Part shown: in pieces, positions 13,165-25,843 of the stretch
Layout of the letters: each line of letters opens with the position of its first letter
Position numbering within the stretch: the first letter of the stretch is position 1
NCBI GenBank assembly: GCA_015680685.1
Contig: MNCI01038015.1
Span: 1-64,000 of the forward strand
DNA length: 64,000 nucleotides
Reading direction: 5' to 3'
Source: Gnetum montanum
Taxonomy: Eukaryota; Streptophyta; Gnetopsida; Gnetales; Gnetaceae
The notes under the pieces: model-generated
Seen by the model: only the letters and a program-made list of their open reading frames with translations
Databases searched by the model: none
What the model was told of the DNA's origin: nothing
Program-made: the position numbers and the translations under genes

Positions 13165-13710
13165 TTAAAAGAATTGAGGGCCTCCAATGATCAGCATAGG
13201 TGGCCATCTCCCCCATGACTGAATGGAAAGGGAGATCTGAAATAATGAGCACCTGTTTGAATTTCGTAACAATGCCCAACTTCTCCCCATTGATGTTTTT
13301 AGGTTGAGGGGTGGAAGTTGGCGATGCTCATATTCCAATGTGTCTATGCCTTCATTGTTAGCATGAGTTTCCTCAGTTCGTTCCATGCATATTAGTTTGC
13401 TCTTCCTAGTAGCTATCAACCACGAGGTGTCTACTATTGGTGTGGTTGCTACATACAAGCACATTTAAATTTGTATTTCCTAGCCACACCGATCACATGG
13501 AAGAAATGCTAAACATTCTTCCATGTCATCACCCTCTGAGTCACTATATGTGATGCACGGAACTTTCTTCTTCTTAATCTTTCCATATATGTTTATCCTA
13601 GATATTTGCAAGGAAAGATCGTGGATCCCTAGGTACGCATCTACTGTACTCAGCCATGGCCTTCCCATTATAATTGTAGAGCCCCCATTGTTACTATTAA
13701 CTTCAATCCT
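13165..13710 (-). pseudogene. Element C protease C-terminal half
   Basis: Minus-strand frame running from 13710 to 13165 with few stops: GRPWLSTVDAYLGIHDLS, then YGKIKKKKVPCITYSDSEGDDMEECLAF, matching the C-terminal half of the protease region in F and G. The catalytic half is missing because the element is cut at about 13711, where an unrelated AT-rich sequence begins. Gag is also lost. Confidence 0.7.
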
Positions 13711-14860
13711 TAAGGCAAATACTCAAGGTCTACAACTCAATGAGACTAAACAATTAATAAAATATTCTTTAAATTCTATGGTAGATAGGACCCAAACACT
13801 ATTGAAGCATCTTTGATCTTTATATAGCCTTAAGTGACCATTTTTCTACCTCTTGGACTTTGTGCTTTTTAAAATTTTAATATTTTTATTGAGACTATGA
13901 GTGCATACAAGTCACAGTAGCTTGCATCTCATAGATTGTGATGAGACTATGGCTCATAACCCTTCATACTAGTAGATGATGTGAATTTCTTGTTGTTATT
14001 TCTCCTAGCTGTACAACTAGACTATGATAATTAGTAGCTCACAATTTATTGACTATGATCAGACTATAGTTTGCACTCTTTGATTATGTCCTCCTATTAT
14101 CACATTGGTTTCACACTATATTCTAGAATATTAAACATGATAAATTTTCCCTCAAGTGGTCCACTGTAGTAGATTGCAATTGGTAGCTGTAGATTGTGGC
14201 CTCCTACGACTTGCAACAACCTTGTACTTGGGTACTTGACCCATATCAACATCACAATTGACTCTAAAAAGAAAACTACACATAATTATTTAACTTCTAT
14301 GACTCCTAAGAACACTAAGGATGCAAAATATGACAAAGAGGTGGGTTGATGTCTTCATCATTAAGTCATGAAAGGAAGGTATAATGATTAGACAATGTTG
14401 AGTATGTATGATAATAATACATATATGACATTGAGTGAGATTGTGCTATTTTGGTTTGATACTAATGGGATGAGTGGGCTTGTTTATATTATATTGATTA
14501 TATGATGGTTTTAATGCTTTATTATAGTATGCTTATATGTTGACATGTGTTATGCAAAATGTATATCCTTGTGAGATGGCTTCCAACTTCATGGTTCTAT
14601 CTCTAAGCTATATAGGAAGTATTTATCATATATTTCATACTTAGTAATATAACATTATTTTATTTACAGGTTAAGTAGGAAAATGAGAGTTTTGTTGATA
14701 AGTAGCCTACAAAGTATAGACTAGGATATATTTAGTACTTGAAGAGTTGGTTATTATGTTCTCTATACTTGTTATATTTGTACATACCCTTTGGTTGATG
14801 CTAATGCATTTTGTTAATGATAAGAACTATTAGAAAAATATAACATGTAAGAATGTTAAC
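13711..14860. other. AT-rich intergenic stretch, no gene seen
   Basis: Highly AT-rich DNA with short reading frames only. The phrases GACTATG and CTTGCA recur, but no clear unit is seen. Part may be the upstream pol region of the copia remnant that follows, decayed beyond recognition. Confidence 0.5.
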
Positions 14861-14862
14861 AT

Positions 14863-15480
14863 TTGTTCATTTCAATAAATACTAGATTTAAGATCAATAT
14901 TGAGGAAAAAATAATTAATCCCACTCGATATTGTAAAATCATTAGAGCCCTCATGTACCTACCAAATACAAGATTATATATCAAGTTTGCTATAAAACAA
15001 CTTATTGTTGCAATGCAAAGACCAAATTTTCACAAGATGAAAGTTGTCTTTTTATTGCCTAATCTTCAAATTCATTTTTATAAAGATCTTATAGGTTTTG
15101 GAAAATGTCGAATGGAGAGGAAATAATCTTGATCATCGTTCCAAAACAAGGGTTTTAATCCAATTATATGAAAATCCTACAAATTGGTGAAGTAGTAAAT
15201 AACAAGTTATGTCCTTATCATCCATAGAAGTATGGTACTATGCCTTATGTAAAATAGTCCATGATGTTATGTGGATTAAACAATTTCTTATGGATATCAA
15301 CATAATAATACCTAAACTCATTATTATTCATTATAATAATCAAGCAATAATGAAGGTAATGTAGAATCTAATTTAAAAGTATTTACATAATCAACAATTG
15401 ATATTTAAAAGTCTTTACAAAATCTTAAAAAGTCAAAATTTGTATCTTAAGAAAGTGATTGAAATTGTTCAAGTATTAAA
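14863..15480 (+). pseudogene. Ty1/copia pol remnant (RT C-terminus and RNase H)
   Basis: The frame from 14863 reads FKINIEEKIINPTRYCKIIR then ALMYLPNTRLYIKFAIKQL, the familiar copia reverse transcriptase C-terminal pattern (NPT.Y..LVG.L.YL..TRPDI.FAV). Further on, 15216-15345 gives VMSLSSIEVWYYALCK and IHYNNQAIM, the RNase H block (V.LS..EAEY.A, DNQ.A). The connecting part is broken, and upstream domains are not recognisable. These enzymes copy element RNA into DNA; this copy is dead. Confidence 0.65.
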
Positions 15481-15839
15481 GGTTTAGATAGAGTTCATTT
15501 AAACTAAGTCAAGTACAAGGTGTACAATTTCTCCAAAAGATATTACCATTACAACCAAAAGGTTAATAAGATAAGAATTTACACTAGCAATTTTGAAGGT
15601 CCAAGAGATCTTCTTTTATCATACAAATTGCATAAATTTGAGTTTGCTACATTAATAATATGATATTTTTCATTTACCTTTTTTAATTTTATTAGATAAC
15701 TAAAATTTAAGACTTTGTACAACTAATACAAATTAATGAATTCTTCCATTGTATATTACATATATATAGGCAAAAAATCCAAATTCATACATGCAAATAG
15801 ATTTACGCATTTGAGAACTTATTGGAGAATATGCTTATG

Positions 15840-16262
15840 TGAAAATGTGCATAAGTAGTTGCATATGTGTAGCTAATAAATTTTAATTTTTGTACTTTAT
15901 AACAATGGTACTTACTTATAAATCCTAATAGGATTACTTCATGTGTGCATATATTAAAATATAAAGATAAATATTCATTAGTCACATAGTATCACATAAT
16001 TATAATCAACTACCATAAATAAATCCATGGAGTTAAGTACATATCAATTATCTGAAAATGCGCATAAGTAGTTGCATATATGTAGCTAATAAATTTTAAT
16101 TTTTGTACTTTATAACCATGGTACTTACTTACAAGGCCTAATAGGATTAGTTCATGTGTGCATATATTAAAATATAAAGATGAATATTCATCAATTACAT
16201 AGCATTGCATAATTATAATCAACTACTATAAATAAATCCATGAAGTTAAGCACATATTAAAG
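15840..16262. repeat. 213-bp tandem repeat, two units
   Basis: Units 15840-16052 and 16053 to about 16262. Both start TGAAAATG(T/C)GCATAAGTAG and end near AAATCCATG(G/A)AGTTAAG. The copies differ at scattered sites. The unit is AT-rich and has no supportable coding potential. Confidence 0.85.
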
Positions 16263-16379
16263 CACATAAGAATTAACTAGACTCTACATATATTAGCATA
16301 CTACAAGACTTAAATACATCACATACCAAAGAAAACAAGGTCATCTAGAATAGGAATATTACATTTTTATCTTTCAGAA

Positions 16380-16890
16380 TATTTCGGAATAGGACAAGTG
16401 GTATGTAGGTCATCCTCAATTTCTAAGTAGCTTCATGAGTATCATGCTTATTTCATATAATCTTTATCATTGGTATTAGCTTGTTCAATTTTGTTTTCAT
16501 ATGATCAACAATCCAAAATCAATTGTTAACAAAACTTACATATAGTTGTAATTTCACATCTTGCCAATTGATCACATGACCTAGAATCATAAAGATACTT
16601 TTATAACATAGAAATATGAAACACATCATGAATTTCTTAAAGTTGTAATAAAAACTATTTTGATAAGCCACATCATGAACTCTTTTGAGAATCTTAAAAG
16701 GTTAAATAAAATAAGGTGCCAACTTGCTTTTTCAACCAAATCACATTAATCCCATAAAAAAAAGAGGTCTTTTAAAAGATATAATCATAGACATTAGACT
16801 TTAAAAATCTTATTACATTTGCCTACTTGACATAGAAATCTTAAGTTTCTTTTAATTTCTCTTTGATGATTTGAAGTGCTTGTATATTAT
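16380..16890 (-). pseudogene. Ty3/gypsy chromovirus integrase C-terminus / chromodomain remnant
   Basis: Minus-strand reading with stops: LAPYFI.PFKILKRVHDVAYQ matches the integrase C-terminal signature (LSPRYIGPF.I..R.G.VAY.L), and LIPMIKIIWNKHDTHEATWK near 16430-16490 matches the chromodomain-like end (VKVLW.NH..EEATWE). It is a short relic of an element unrelated to the A-Z family. Reverse transcriptase is not seen. Confidence 0.65.
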
Positions 16891-17059
16891 ACATCAAAAT
16901 ATCTATCCCAATTTATTTTTGATCTTGTAGATAAAGATTTAAATTTGAAACTAATCAATTTAGAACAATGATTTGAAAGAAGACCCTTAATAGCATGTGG
17001 TATTAGACTATAGGAGAAAATAAAATCCATTTACATTAATTCTAATAAAGATCTTTAGC

Positions 17060-17245
17060 ATAAAAGCCTACTTATATAAGGATAAGGATAATTATCGAGA
17101 GGCTGAATGCTCATCCTTCAATACAGGGTCCTACGAGGGTAGTGGATGACTAAAAGCCTAATCTCTTTTGAGTAGTTGCACCTAGAATCAAATCCAAGTC
17201 TTAGGAATAGAGAAAGAAGTACCTTATCATCACTTTAAGTGGTGG
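17060..17245 (-). repeat. Repeat R3 copy (SINE-like)
   Basis: Read on the minus strand it gives GATAAGGTACTTCTTTCTC, then ACTCAAAAGAGATTAGGC and GGATGAGCATTCAGCC. These blocks recur in the same order at 43655-43850, 53165-53345 and 54670-54850. A TTGATTCTAGG block may be a worn tRNA B-box. SINE origin is an inference. Confidence 0.5.
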
Positions 17246-17319
17246 TCCCTATAAAAGCCTCAAATTGCAATGCAAATTAAGGTTGGAGCTATTGAAACTC
17301 ATGTAGAATTTACACTAAT

Positions 17320-17445
17320 GTGTTAGCCTGTTGGTTAGACTCTTGATTTGGAGGTTCCAAGTTGTAGGTTTGATTGAGTGGGTACTGTTAAGTTATAAAG
17401 TTCTAATTAGAAAGTTTTAAGTTCTAACACCAAAGAAGAAGAAGA
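17320..17445 (+). repeat. SINE-1 copy (tRNA-like head)
   Basis: GTGTTAGCCTGTTGGTTAGA resembles a tRNA A-box region and GTAGGTTTGATTGAG a worn B-box. The body GTACTGTTAAGTTATAAAGT is shared with the copy at 44643. No convincing full cloverleaf can be drawn, so it is not called a tRNA gene. Confidence 0.5.
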
Positions 17446-17493
17446 CTTATGTGGGACCTCATTTCCTCTTAATACAAGAAGGTGAATTAATCT

Positions 17494-17706
17494 TTGAAGA
17501 GATTAACATATGTGGATGTAGTATTGGAGGATAAGGAACATATCTTTCTTATTTGTCCTTATGTTAATCTATTGAGATTTAAAATTATTTACTTCACTTT
17601 TTTAAATTATAATAATCAACTGTGGATTATTTTATTAAAGAGGTCTTCAAGACTCATCAAAAACATATTAAAACATTGTAAAAAGTATTTTTGTTTATCC
17701 TATTAA
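17494..17706 (+). pseudogene. LINE ORF2 C-terminal fragment
   Basis: An open frame of 70 codons reads EDKEHIFLICPYVNLLRFKI, the (E/D)..EH.(L/F)..CP....R pattern found after the reverse transcriptase of plant LINEs. The same block is present at the C-termini of the two LINE copies (EDEQRVFLSYHVLDHLRQKY near 38670). It lies just before another LINE start, so it probably belongs to a separate older copy. Confidence 0.45.
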
Positions 17707-17779
17707 CATTTTGAAAATCCATTAGAAAATAATAAAGCATTTGTAATTCTATATTTATATAGTCTATACTCTTTTAAAA

Positions 17780-18271
17780 CAAAATTTGATTAAGTAGTAT
17801 AAATGCTTAATTAAAAATAAGAAGAGGATCTTTCTTAGAAATTAGCAAGATCTTTTTGCATACATGATCAAAAAGGAGCTTAAGAAATTTTGAAAGTCTT
17901 TTCAACACAAAAGGTCTCCATCACTTAAAACCTCTTTTCATGATATTTGCATTTTTTATAATAAGCTTTTTCATGGGAGGATGATTGATGCTCTAGTCTT
18001 ACTCAAGCTTCCTTAATAGATAACATTAAGAGATTAGCAATTGGTGAAGCTGTGGATCCTAATGTTTTGTATGCTAAATTTCTTTAATGGATAGGAACTC
18101 CTATTCATAAAGAAATTTGTTGAAGGCTAAACATAGTGGTTGATGATGGCTTGGACCCACGATGAAAGATTAGTAAGGTAATACTTTTACATAAAAAAAA
18201 GGTAACAAAAATAATCTAAATTAGTATTGAATGATAGTGGTTTGTAATATCTTTGCTAAGCTATTGGGCAC
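17780..18271 (+). pseudogene. LINE reverse transcriptase, N-terminal part
   Basis: The translation with stops gives FWKSFQHKRSPSLKTSF, then RLAIGEAVDPNVLYAKF, WIGTPIHKEIC, DDGLDP, KISKVILLHKKGNK and FAKLLGT. These match the start of a non-LTR reverse transcriptase (GK..GPDG, P..W....I.PL.K.G, NYR.I...FAKLF). The frame is cut at 18271 by the D/E composite and resumes at 26877. Confidence 0.65.
18267..18271. repeat. Left near-TSD of D/E composite (GGCAC)
   Basis: GGCAC abuts the left LTR, and GGAAC (26877-26881) abuts the right LTR. Removing 18272-26876 with one TSD copy rejoins the LINE reverse transcriptase frame (KLLGT.LLQKGLGTWVE). A related LINE fragment at 55078 reads through the same site uninterrupted. 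Confidence 0.65.
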
Positions 18272-19087
18272 TAATGAGTCATGATTTAACTAGCTCTGAT
18301 ATTAGATATATCTGATATCAGAACCTCAACATTGGATACCCAATGTTGGAGCCTAGGATGCGATGTCAAATATCTGATATCGCAAGGTATATGTTGGCCT
18401 ATAAATATAGCACTTAAGCTCATAGTTTTTCATAGTTTTTTTTTGTCATAGATAGTGAAGCTCTTACAATTTTTTTTCTCCGAAGTTAGAATATTTTCTA
18501 AGTGTCGTTAGCAAGACTCTAAGTGTGTACAGATCTTTATTTGAGCACTAATATACTTGAGCACAGCACTAAGAATATATCAATGTTTCCTTGATGCATT
18601 TAATATTCATACAGTTTATTTTCATGCACTTCAATTAAGTAATTAATTTCCAATTTTTAATGAGCATAAGCATGACCACCTCGAGCATACGTGTAGCACT
18701 TGATAACCTAGAGATGCTTAACGTTTGGTAGCCTAGCAACGCTATACATGTTTAGGATGTGTTTGGAAAGTGGGAATGGGTACTTGTGTTAGGCTAGCTA
18801 GGTTGTAGATGAATTAGATCTTAAATTACTCTACCTTCTATTCTTATTGTAGCCGATTAAACTTACAAAACACAAAATGATAAGAATCATATACCTTAGT
18901 TGCAGTTAACCATATACTTGTACTTCACGAGTGGAATTGAGAAGATAATGAACCTTTTCAATGCCCATTTTACTTCCTAGAGAATTAGTGCATTGAAGAA
19001 CTATAAGCTCATGGAATTCGACTAGATCACACATGAATGCCTTAGTGATTCGTATGGTTGGGCATAGGGATACCTTGCCACTCATCA
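18272..19087 (+). mobile_element. Element D 5' LTR (816 bp)
   Basis: Starts TAATGAGTCATG (the TGATG terminus with one change) and ends CACTCATCA. The TATA box CCTATAAATATAGC lies near 18402. U3 palindromes are of a diverged kind (CTGATATCAG and ACATTGGATACCCAATGTT), so D and E form a subfamily. The PBS follows. Confidence 0.85.
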
Positions 19088-19106
19088 TTGGTGTTGTTGT
19101 CAAGGA
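19088..19106 (+). other. Element D primer-binding site
   Basis: TTGGTGTTGTTGTCAAGGA directly follows the LTR. It is a mutated form of the F site TTGGCGCCGTTGCTGGGGA. Confidence 0.75.
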
Positions 19107-19248
19107 CCTTTTAGTTGTTTCATGCACTATCTAAGATTTAGTGAAAATTATTTAAAATCATTAGAATGAACCCTAGAGTCATATCATATTTTAAGATAAC
19201 TACAATAATATTTAGAAGCATACTATGATTTTTATTTTCTAACATAAA

Positions 19249-21744
19249 ATGTCTTCTTTTCATCGGAGTGATTCTTTGACCAAGTTTGATGGAGTTCATC
19301 AGCCAGTGCCTCAATAATACCAAGTGGTATATGCTCATCTTGATAAGTATGTACCAAATTTCACCTTCATCCTACACTAGGATGAATAGATGTAGTGGAC
19401 ATGGAGGGAAACATCGTGTTGTCATCCAATCAATTCGTTCCTGCAATGCTCCAACAAATGCTTATACAATGGGATGTCCATGAACTTCATAATTAGCATG
19501 TTGTGCAAGATATTGATGCCAAGTATTATCAGCCAACCAAGGCATAGCATCTACGGGATTGATAGCTAGAATAGCATCATGAATCTACGAAGGGAAAAGG
19601 TTTTAATGATCCTCCATTCCTGTTGTATCGAAAAGATGGTGGTGAGCCCTTCTCTGGGGGCTTTCCAATTAGTGAAGTTTCGCTTTTTTACTTTGATGAA
19701 ATAGGTCAAAACCAGAAGTTACAGTCCATAATTCACAATCCCATTTTTGGTAAAAATGGATCCAATGATAAAGAAGGATCCAAAGAGGCAAGTCAAGGCA
19801 GGGATGTAGACATGAAATAAGATCATGATCATGGTCACAATCACTAAAGAAGTGGTAGTAGGCACTATGATGATGTTAGTCTTCCTTCCTCTTCACCTTC
19901 ATCATCATCATCTTCTTCTTCTAGTTCTAACCATAATTGCAAGGGGCGTGACCATGATGGTGGTGACTAAAATAACTAACAAGACTGAAATGACCAATGA
20001 GACCATCAAGCAAGGCAAGACCAAGGGAACAGACATTCAAGAGAGGTACATTGCCATAAGCAAAGGGGTAGTAGAGGATATCATAGGAACCAAAATTAAG
20101 GCCTCAATGAGCCTTTACTTGGTACTTGAAGTATGCTAAACATTGTAGAGGCAGTATGAATTCTAACAAGGCATGTAAAGGATAGTCAAATCAAAAGAAT
20201 AGACATGAATAATATCTCTCAATTTTGAAGGGGAGTATAACTCAGATCCATAGAACCATCTCTAAGCTTTCCATGATGCATGTGCCTTACAAAATATAGA
20301 GAATGAGTGTCAAAAGCTAAAGTTGTTCCTAAAGGCATTCATTAAAGAAGCAGAGAACTGGTACTAGTCTTTAGAACTAGAATCTACCAAATGATGAAGT
20401 ACCATGCTTGAATTTTTGAATGAAAAATATCAAACATACTCCAGAGTGTCCAACTTGAGGAGGTAGATCCAAGGAAGGAAACAAGAAATACATGAAGCCT
20501 TGGATGTTGCCATAGGCCGATACTATTTCTTAATGCACAAATGTCCTAGCCATGGTTATTCTCGATTGGATCAAATTTACCACATTGTAGACGAGCTTCA
20601 ATCTAAAATGAAAAGAACCCTTGGTGTCTATGCCCAAGGGTGGCTGGTAGAATTAAGTGCCCATCAAATCCAAAGATTAATCAAGTAGGTAGCTAGAGAG
20701 GAAGGTGAATTAAGAAAACAAGAAAGTGCAAAAGAGTATAATCGTAATCCTTTCATTCGTAAGGGGAAGGTTTGGTTCTATGATATTGAAGAAGAATTAG
20801 CACTCAATGAGGTGGTGAATAGGAAAACCTTGCAACTCCAAAAATGTCAATCTAAAATTATGGCCAAGGATGATTAGTTATGTGACACCATAGATAGTCA
20901 ATTTCAAGCTATCCTAAAAATTGCTAAAGAGTCCAAAGAACAAGGTAGTAATCGTGAGCATAGGAGGCATGGAGAAGCTGCATGTGCCTATCAAAGAGGT
21001 AAGGGTAAGATTGCTACAATAGAAGAAGTTACAAGAAGTGAATCAAATGATGATGGTGGGTGTGATATCTACCAGTATGAACATCCTAAGGGATGTTGCC
21101 TCATAATGTCACAGTTATAGGAGTCTAGAGTGTATGCTTTGAATCCACAACTTGCACAAAGAAAAACACCCAAAAGATTACGTTATCCTTAAGGTACTTC
21201 TAGGTAGTTCTACCAGTAACAATTGTATTATCCAAGTGCAACTCCTCCAGAACCATATGAGCAATATCAATAGTGGAAACAACCACAATCATGGGCCCTG
21301 GCACTACCAAGGCAACAATACCCTTATCAATAACCTAATCCATATGGGTATTACATTTAACAACCTCTATCTCCACATGACTCTTCTTATCAAACTCATT
21401 CTCCACATGCAAGGAGGGATACCACCTTTTATCCTTATCCTCCTCCTCATCCTTCTACCTATGCTCTAACACCCTCAACTCCATTACCTCCTACTCCATC
21501 CATGTAGGGTAAAATTCCCATTTAACCATAGCAACAAATTGCTACGAGGGCTGTCAACATAAAGCCAACTCCCTAGCCAAGTGGCTCAAAACACTAATAC
21601 CAAAAGAGGCCATTCTTTCACACCAAAACTTCTAAAAAGACCTCATAGACCAATGTGGCCAAATGCCCTGCCTCTTCTCCACCCTCTGCATTAAACCTTG
21701 TTCGGGTCCCTTCAAACCAAACATCTCCTTAGACTCGCATAGTC
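19249..21744 (+). pseudogene. Element D gag
   Basis: Starts MSSFHRSDS at 19249, matching MSSSLHKST in G, then KYVPNFTFILH. From about 20500 one frame continues into the protease: DVAIGRYYFLMHKCPSHGYS, then RLIK.VAREEGELRKQESAKEY, then DDGGCDIYQYEHPKGCC, where the second knuckle cysteine is Tyr. A proline/glutamine-rich tail with YPYQ and PTPSM follows. Stops are scattered, and the N-terminal half is frame-shifted. Gag is the structural and nucleic-acid-binding protein of the particle. Confidence 0.7.
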
Positions 21745-22239
21745 ATGATAAATCACACCATATTTAATTGGATTAAGGCTAGTAATCTTTCCAAGAAACT
21801 ATCTGATCTTAGAAGTCCTCTCATTTACCTACATATTGCTAGAAATGACCTATGCAAAGCTCTTCTTGATTCAAGTTCAAGCATGAATCTAATTTCTTAT
21901 GAAATGTACAAATCCTGGAACTTGCCACCTCTCAAGAAAAGTGACATTCATCTAGAGTTAGTAGACCAATCTGTGATTGTTCCTTTAGGATTGGTGAAGA
22001 ACATTATGACCACTATCTGTGGGTCGTCTTATCCTACTAACTTCCTAGTAATTGAGGTTGACAATTGCAACAAGGACTTTCCTATCATTCTGGGAAAAGC
22101 TTGGCTAAGCACCGCTAATGTAAGAATAGGCATCCATGAACTCTCCTTGGATATTTCTAGGGAGAATGGATCTTGGATGATCAAGAGGAAGAAAGTTCCA
22201 TGTATCACGTACAGTGATACCAAGTGCAAATATGTATGA
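21745..22239 (+). pseudogene. Element D aspartic protease, open frame
   Basis: An open frame of 164 codons in the same frame as the gag C-terminus, so gag-protease was one polyprotein. It reads IFNWIKASNLSKKLSD, IYLHIARNDLCKALLDSSSS, MNLISYEMYKSWNLPPL, then FLVIEVDNCNKDFPIILGKA and KKVPCITYSDTKCKY. The fold of a retroviral aspartic protease is suggested by LLDSG.(E/R)VNLIS in its sisters; here the active-site triad Asp-Ser-Gly is Asp-Ser-Ser, which should kill activity. No pol domain follows before the spacer. Confidence 0.7.
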
Positions 22240-24473
22240 AAGTTATGGTTCATCAAAAGCATATTCATTGTTGCATGTAGCTAATGTGCGACTGAACCTG
22301 AAATTCACAAGTGCCTATACGCAGTAACCACTAAACCAAAGGGCACCCAGTGGCTGAGAGCTAATTCTACAAGTAGCACAAAAAGCATGAAACCTGTTAA
22401 GGACCCAAACAATAGGCCATTGGTTAAAATAAAGTAGACAAAACCTTTCCATGAGCCAACATAGGCCAAAACAACAAATGTCTTTACAGATGGACAACCA
22501 TTGTCAACGTGTCGCATCTCTCTCTTCAAACTTAGTTATGGGGGAGATGACCATTTTTTCTAACTATATAAGCTACTTCTTAGTTTTTCATCTTTTTGTT
22601 TTACAACTTTTAGTTTTGCATATTCTTTATTTTACATCTTCTAGTTTTTATGCTATTAATATTTTCTAATTTTTTTTTTACACCATTGTTAGTAAATTTT
22701 CTATTTCTTAAATATTTTACATTTTCTTTTATATTTTTTTTTTATTATGGTGTGTTTTTCAAACTTTTTGTTAATAAGTTCTAGGCACAATGACAATTAG
22801 TTGCTTGATGGTGATATGTACTATTCAGTTATTTTATTGTTGGTGTCTGGATTCTAGCTTTAAATTTTGTTATGGATAATTAGGATGTGGTTTCTTTTTC
22901 ATGAAATAGGCAATGAGTTCACAACATCCACCCATTTACAAACTCTATGGTTTTTCTTGTTCTGGAAATGTGTAATCCCTTTTTCATTAATAAAAATTTA
23001 ATGAACTTATGACTTTGGTAGTTTTTAGATTTAGAAAGGATTCAAAGGTTTGAACAGGATGTGACTTCAAGGGTATTTGGTATTCTTTGTGCCTTTCTAC
23101 TTACTTGGGTGCATGTGTGCTTTCATGGATTTCTTACCATTCCATGTCAACCAATAATAGGAAGTTGAATAAATCTTTGCATGGTGTGGTTCTTATAAAA
23201 AAAAAGAAAAAAATGATGAAAATTCAAATCAAACCCCTTAGATAAAATAAATAGGCTACAACCACTCATTATGAGACTAGAAAGACATGTTACCCATGCC
23301 TAAAGGTCCCCTCTAACTAAGCCTTATATCCTCACTTCCTACTTCTCTTTTCTTCTCCAATAAGGAATGGTGGCTATTCTGTGGGATCACTCTTGTGTCT
23401 CAAGGGGGTGGACTAGTCTTAGAATGGTGATGTGAAGTCATTGTACGTGGTTGGTTTTGGTCTAAACTAAGGATGGATCTTATCAAGTCATTTAACCATA
23501 AAATTTACAAGGGACTTCATGTGACCTTAATCAGGAACTCCATTTCACTCTCTCTCATCCCGCTATGCTTTCCATATTTCACCTCACTATTGGTTTCATG
23601 TTCTTGTTCGATGTCTTGGTTTGAAGTGTCGAAATTCTTAGGTAGTTTCTTCTAGGTTTTTTGTACTTAATCTTCCGTAACCGTTAATCATCTATGGAGC
23701 CCATTGACTCCTTGGTTTAGGGTTATGCAAGGGCATAAAAAGCCTGTGCCTACTTTGGGGAGGATCCACTTGCATATCTTTTGGTTAGGTTAGTTAAGTT
23801 CTTTATCCTTAGATACTCTTACAATCAAATCCTTTTGTTTACCTCATCAGTGACATCCAATTGTGCACATCTTCACGAAATTTTTCAATGTACTTTCCTT
23901 TTTATTGTTGTGAATTCTTACACCCTCTTTAAATATTTCCTTGTGTTAAACTTTTTCAAATTTACTAGACCACTTATTCATGTTACCCTATTTGTCAATC
24001 TTCCCACTAGCACTACTAAAGGAATCAATCTACCATAATCACAACCTAGCCAAGTGTAACCACTAATGAGACAAGGTACTTAATAACTATGTATTATACA
24101 TTACATACTAATTTGTGATTTTGTTATGACTACAATGGGAAGCATGGACTAGAAGCAAGACTATCTTCACCAAGGATGATGCAGCAATACCATAGGATGA
24201 GGACCATTCATGATCATTGGATCTTCTCTCTCGCTCTTCAGCTACCAAGAAGAGTGGATGTCAATTTTATCTAGGGTGTTCACTTCTCTTATCATGAACA
24301 CCCAATTTTGTAAAAGATTGTAAATCTGTACACTTGGACACTCAAAATGTTTCTGTTCCATCTAAGTCAATTTGTATGTCAATCAATAATCCCATACCTA
24401 TCCAATATTTTGTAAGGAACTTATTCCTTTCCTTCTTCACTCAAGGATGAGTTTTCATTCAATCATGGGGGTA
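22240..24473 (+). mobile_element. Element D spacer and PPT
   Basis: About 2.2 kb of AT-rich, apparently non-coding DNA. A PPT-like tract TTATGGGGGAGATGA (22536-22550) marks the end of the gag-protease block, followed by TTTTAC-type T-rich repeats. The true polypurine tract ATGGGGGTA ends at 24473. The middle PPT-like tract seen in F, C and G is not recognisable here. Confidence 0.7.
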
Positions 24474-24508
24474 TGATGAGTTATGATTTGACTAGCTCCA
24501 ATATCCAA
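24474..24508 (+). mobile_element. Element D 3' LTR stub
   Basis: Only about 35 bp of the 3' LTR remain (TGATGAGTTATGATTTGACT onward) before the sequence switches to inverted gag of element E. Confidence 0.75.
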
Positions 24509-25843
24509 ACTTAATTCTTTGGATCAAACAGGCACTTAATTCTACCAACTGACCATGGGCATAGACACCAAGGGTTCTTCTCATTTTAGATCAAAGCCTG
24601 TCTACAATGTGATGAAGTTGATCCAGTTGAGAATAACCATGGCTAGGAAATTTGTGAATTAAGGAATAGTATTGACCTATGGCAACCTCCAAGTGTTCAT
24701 GTGTTCTTTGTTTCCATCCTTGGATCTACCTCCTCAAGTTGGACACTATAGAGTACGTTTGATATTTGTCATTCAATGATTCAAGCATGGTACTCCATCA
24801 TCTAATACATTTCAATTCTAAGGATCAGTACAAGTTCTCTACTTCTTTAATGAGTGTTCTTGGGAACAACTTAAGCTTTTTTCACTCATTCTCTATATTT
24901 TTCAAGGAACATGCATTTTGGAAAGCTTAAAGATGGTTTTGCAGATCTAAGTTATATTCCCCTTCAAATCAAGGAATATCATTTATGTCTAGTCTTTTGA
25001 TCGAACTATCCTTTACATACCTTGTTGGAATTCATACTGCCTATGTGATGTTTAGCATACTTTGGGTAGCAAGAAAAGGCTCATCGAGGCCTTGATTTTG
25101 GTGCCTACAATGCCCTCTACTACCCCTTCATTCATGGGAATGTGCCTCTCTTGAATATCCACGCCCTTGGTCTTGTTTTGCTTGTTGGTCCCATTAATCA
25201 TTTCAATCCCATCAATCATTTTGGTCACCTCCATCACAGTCATGCCCCTTGCAATTGTGATCAAAGCCAAAAGAAGATGATGATAATGATGAAGGTGAAG
25301 AGAAAGGAGGACTAGCACCATCACGATTCCTATTACCACCTCCTTAGTGATCGTGACCACGATCACGATCTTTTTTCTTATCTACAACCTTACCTTGACT
25401 TGCCTCTTTGGATCCTTCTTTGTCATTGGATCCATTTCTACCAAAATCATGATTGTGAATTGTGAATTGCAAGTTCTCGTTTTGACCTCCTTCACTGCAA
25501 TCAAAGAGAGGAATTTCACTAAAAAGAAAACCCCTAGAGAAGGGCTCACCACTATCTTTTTGATACAGCAAAAATGGGGGATCATTAAATCCTTTTCCCT
25601 TCACAGATTCATGATGTTATTCTAGTTGTCAATCTTGTAGATGCTATACCTCGGTTGGATGATAATCCCTAGCATCAATATCTTGCACAACATACTCAGC
25701 ATGAAGTTCCTAGAGACCCCATTGTATAAGCATTTGTTAGAGCATTGCAAGAATGAATTAATCAGGAGGCAACATGATGTTTTCACCAACTAATGAACTC
25801 CATTAGACTTGGGCAAAGAATCGTTCCTATGAAAAGAAGACAT
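24509..25843 (-). pseudogene. Element E gag fragment (inverted)
   Basis: This is the reverse complement of the D gag 5' part. The ATG is at 25843 (MSSFHRND on minus), and it ends at the position corresponding to about 20690 in D. It differs from D by scattered substitutions and lacks about 100 bp found in D at 19300-19400. It carries multiple stops. With the E LTR it forms the right arm of a large inverted repeat with D. Confidence 0.75.

Noticed and set aside
19825-20139. Met/Thr/Ile-rich 104-codon frame in D, and a like one at 25052-25366
   Set aside because: Both are alternate frames of the Arg/Ser/His/Asp-rich gag linker; the similarity between them comes from the D/E inverted repeat.
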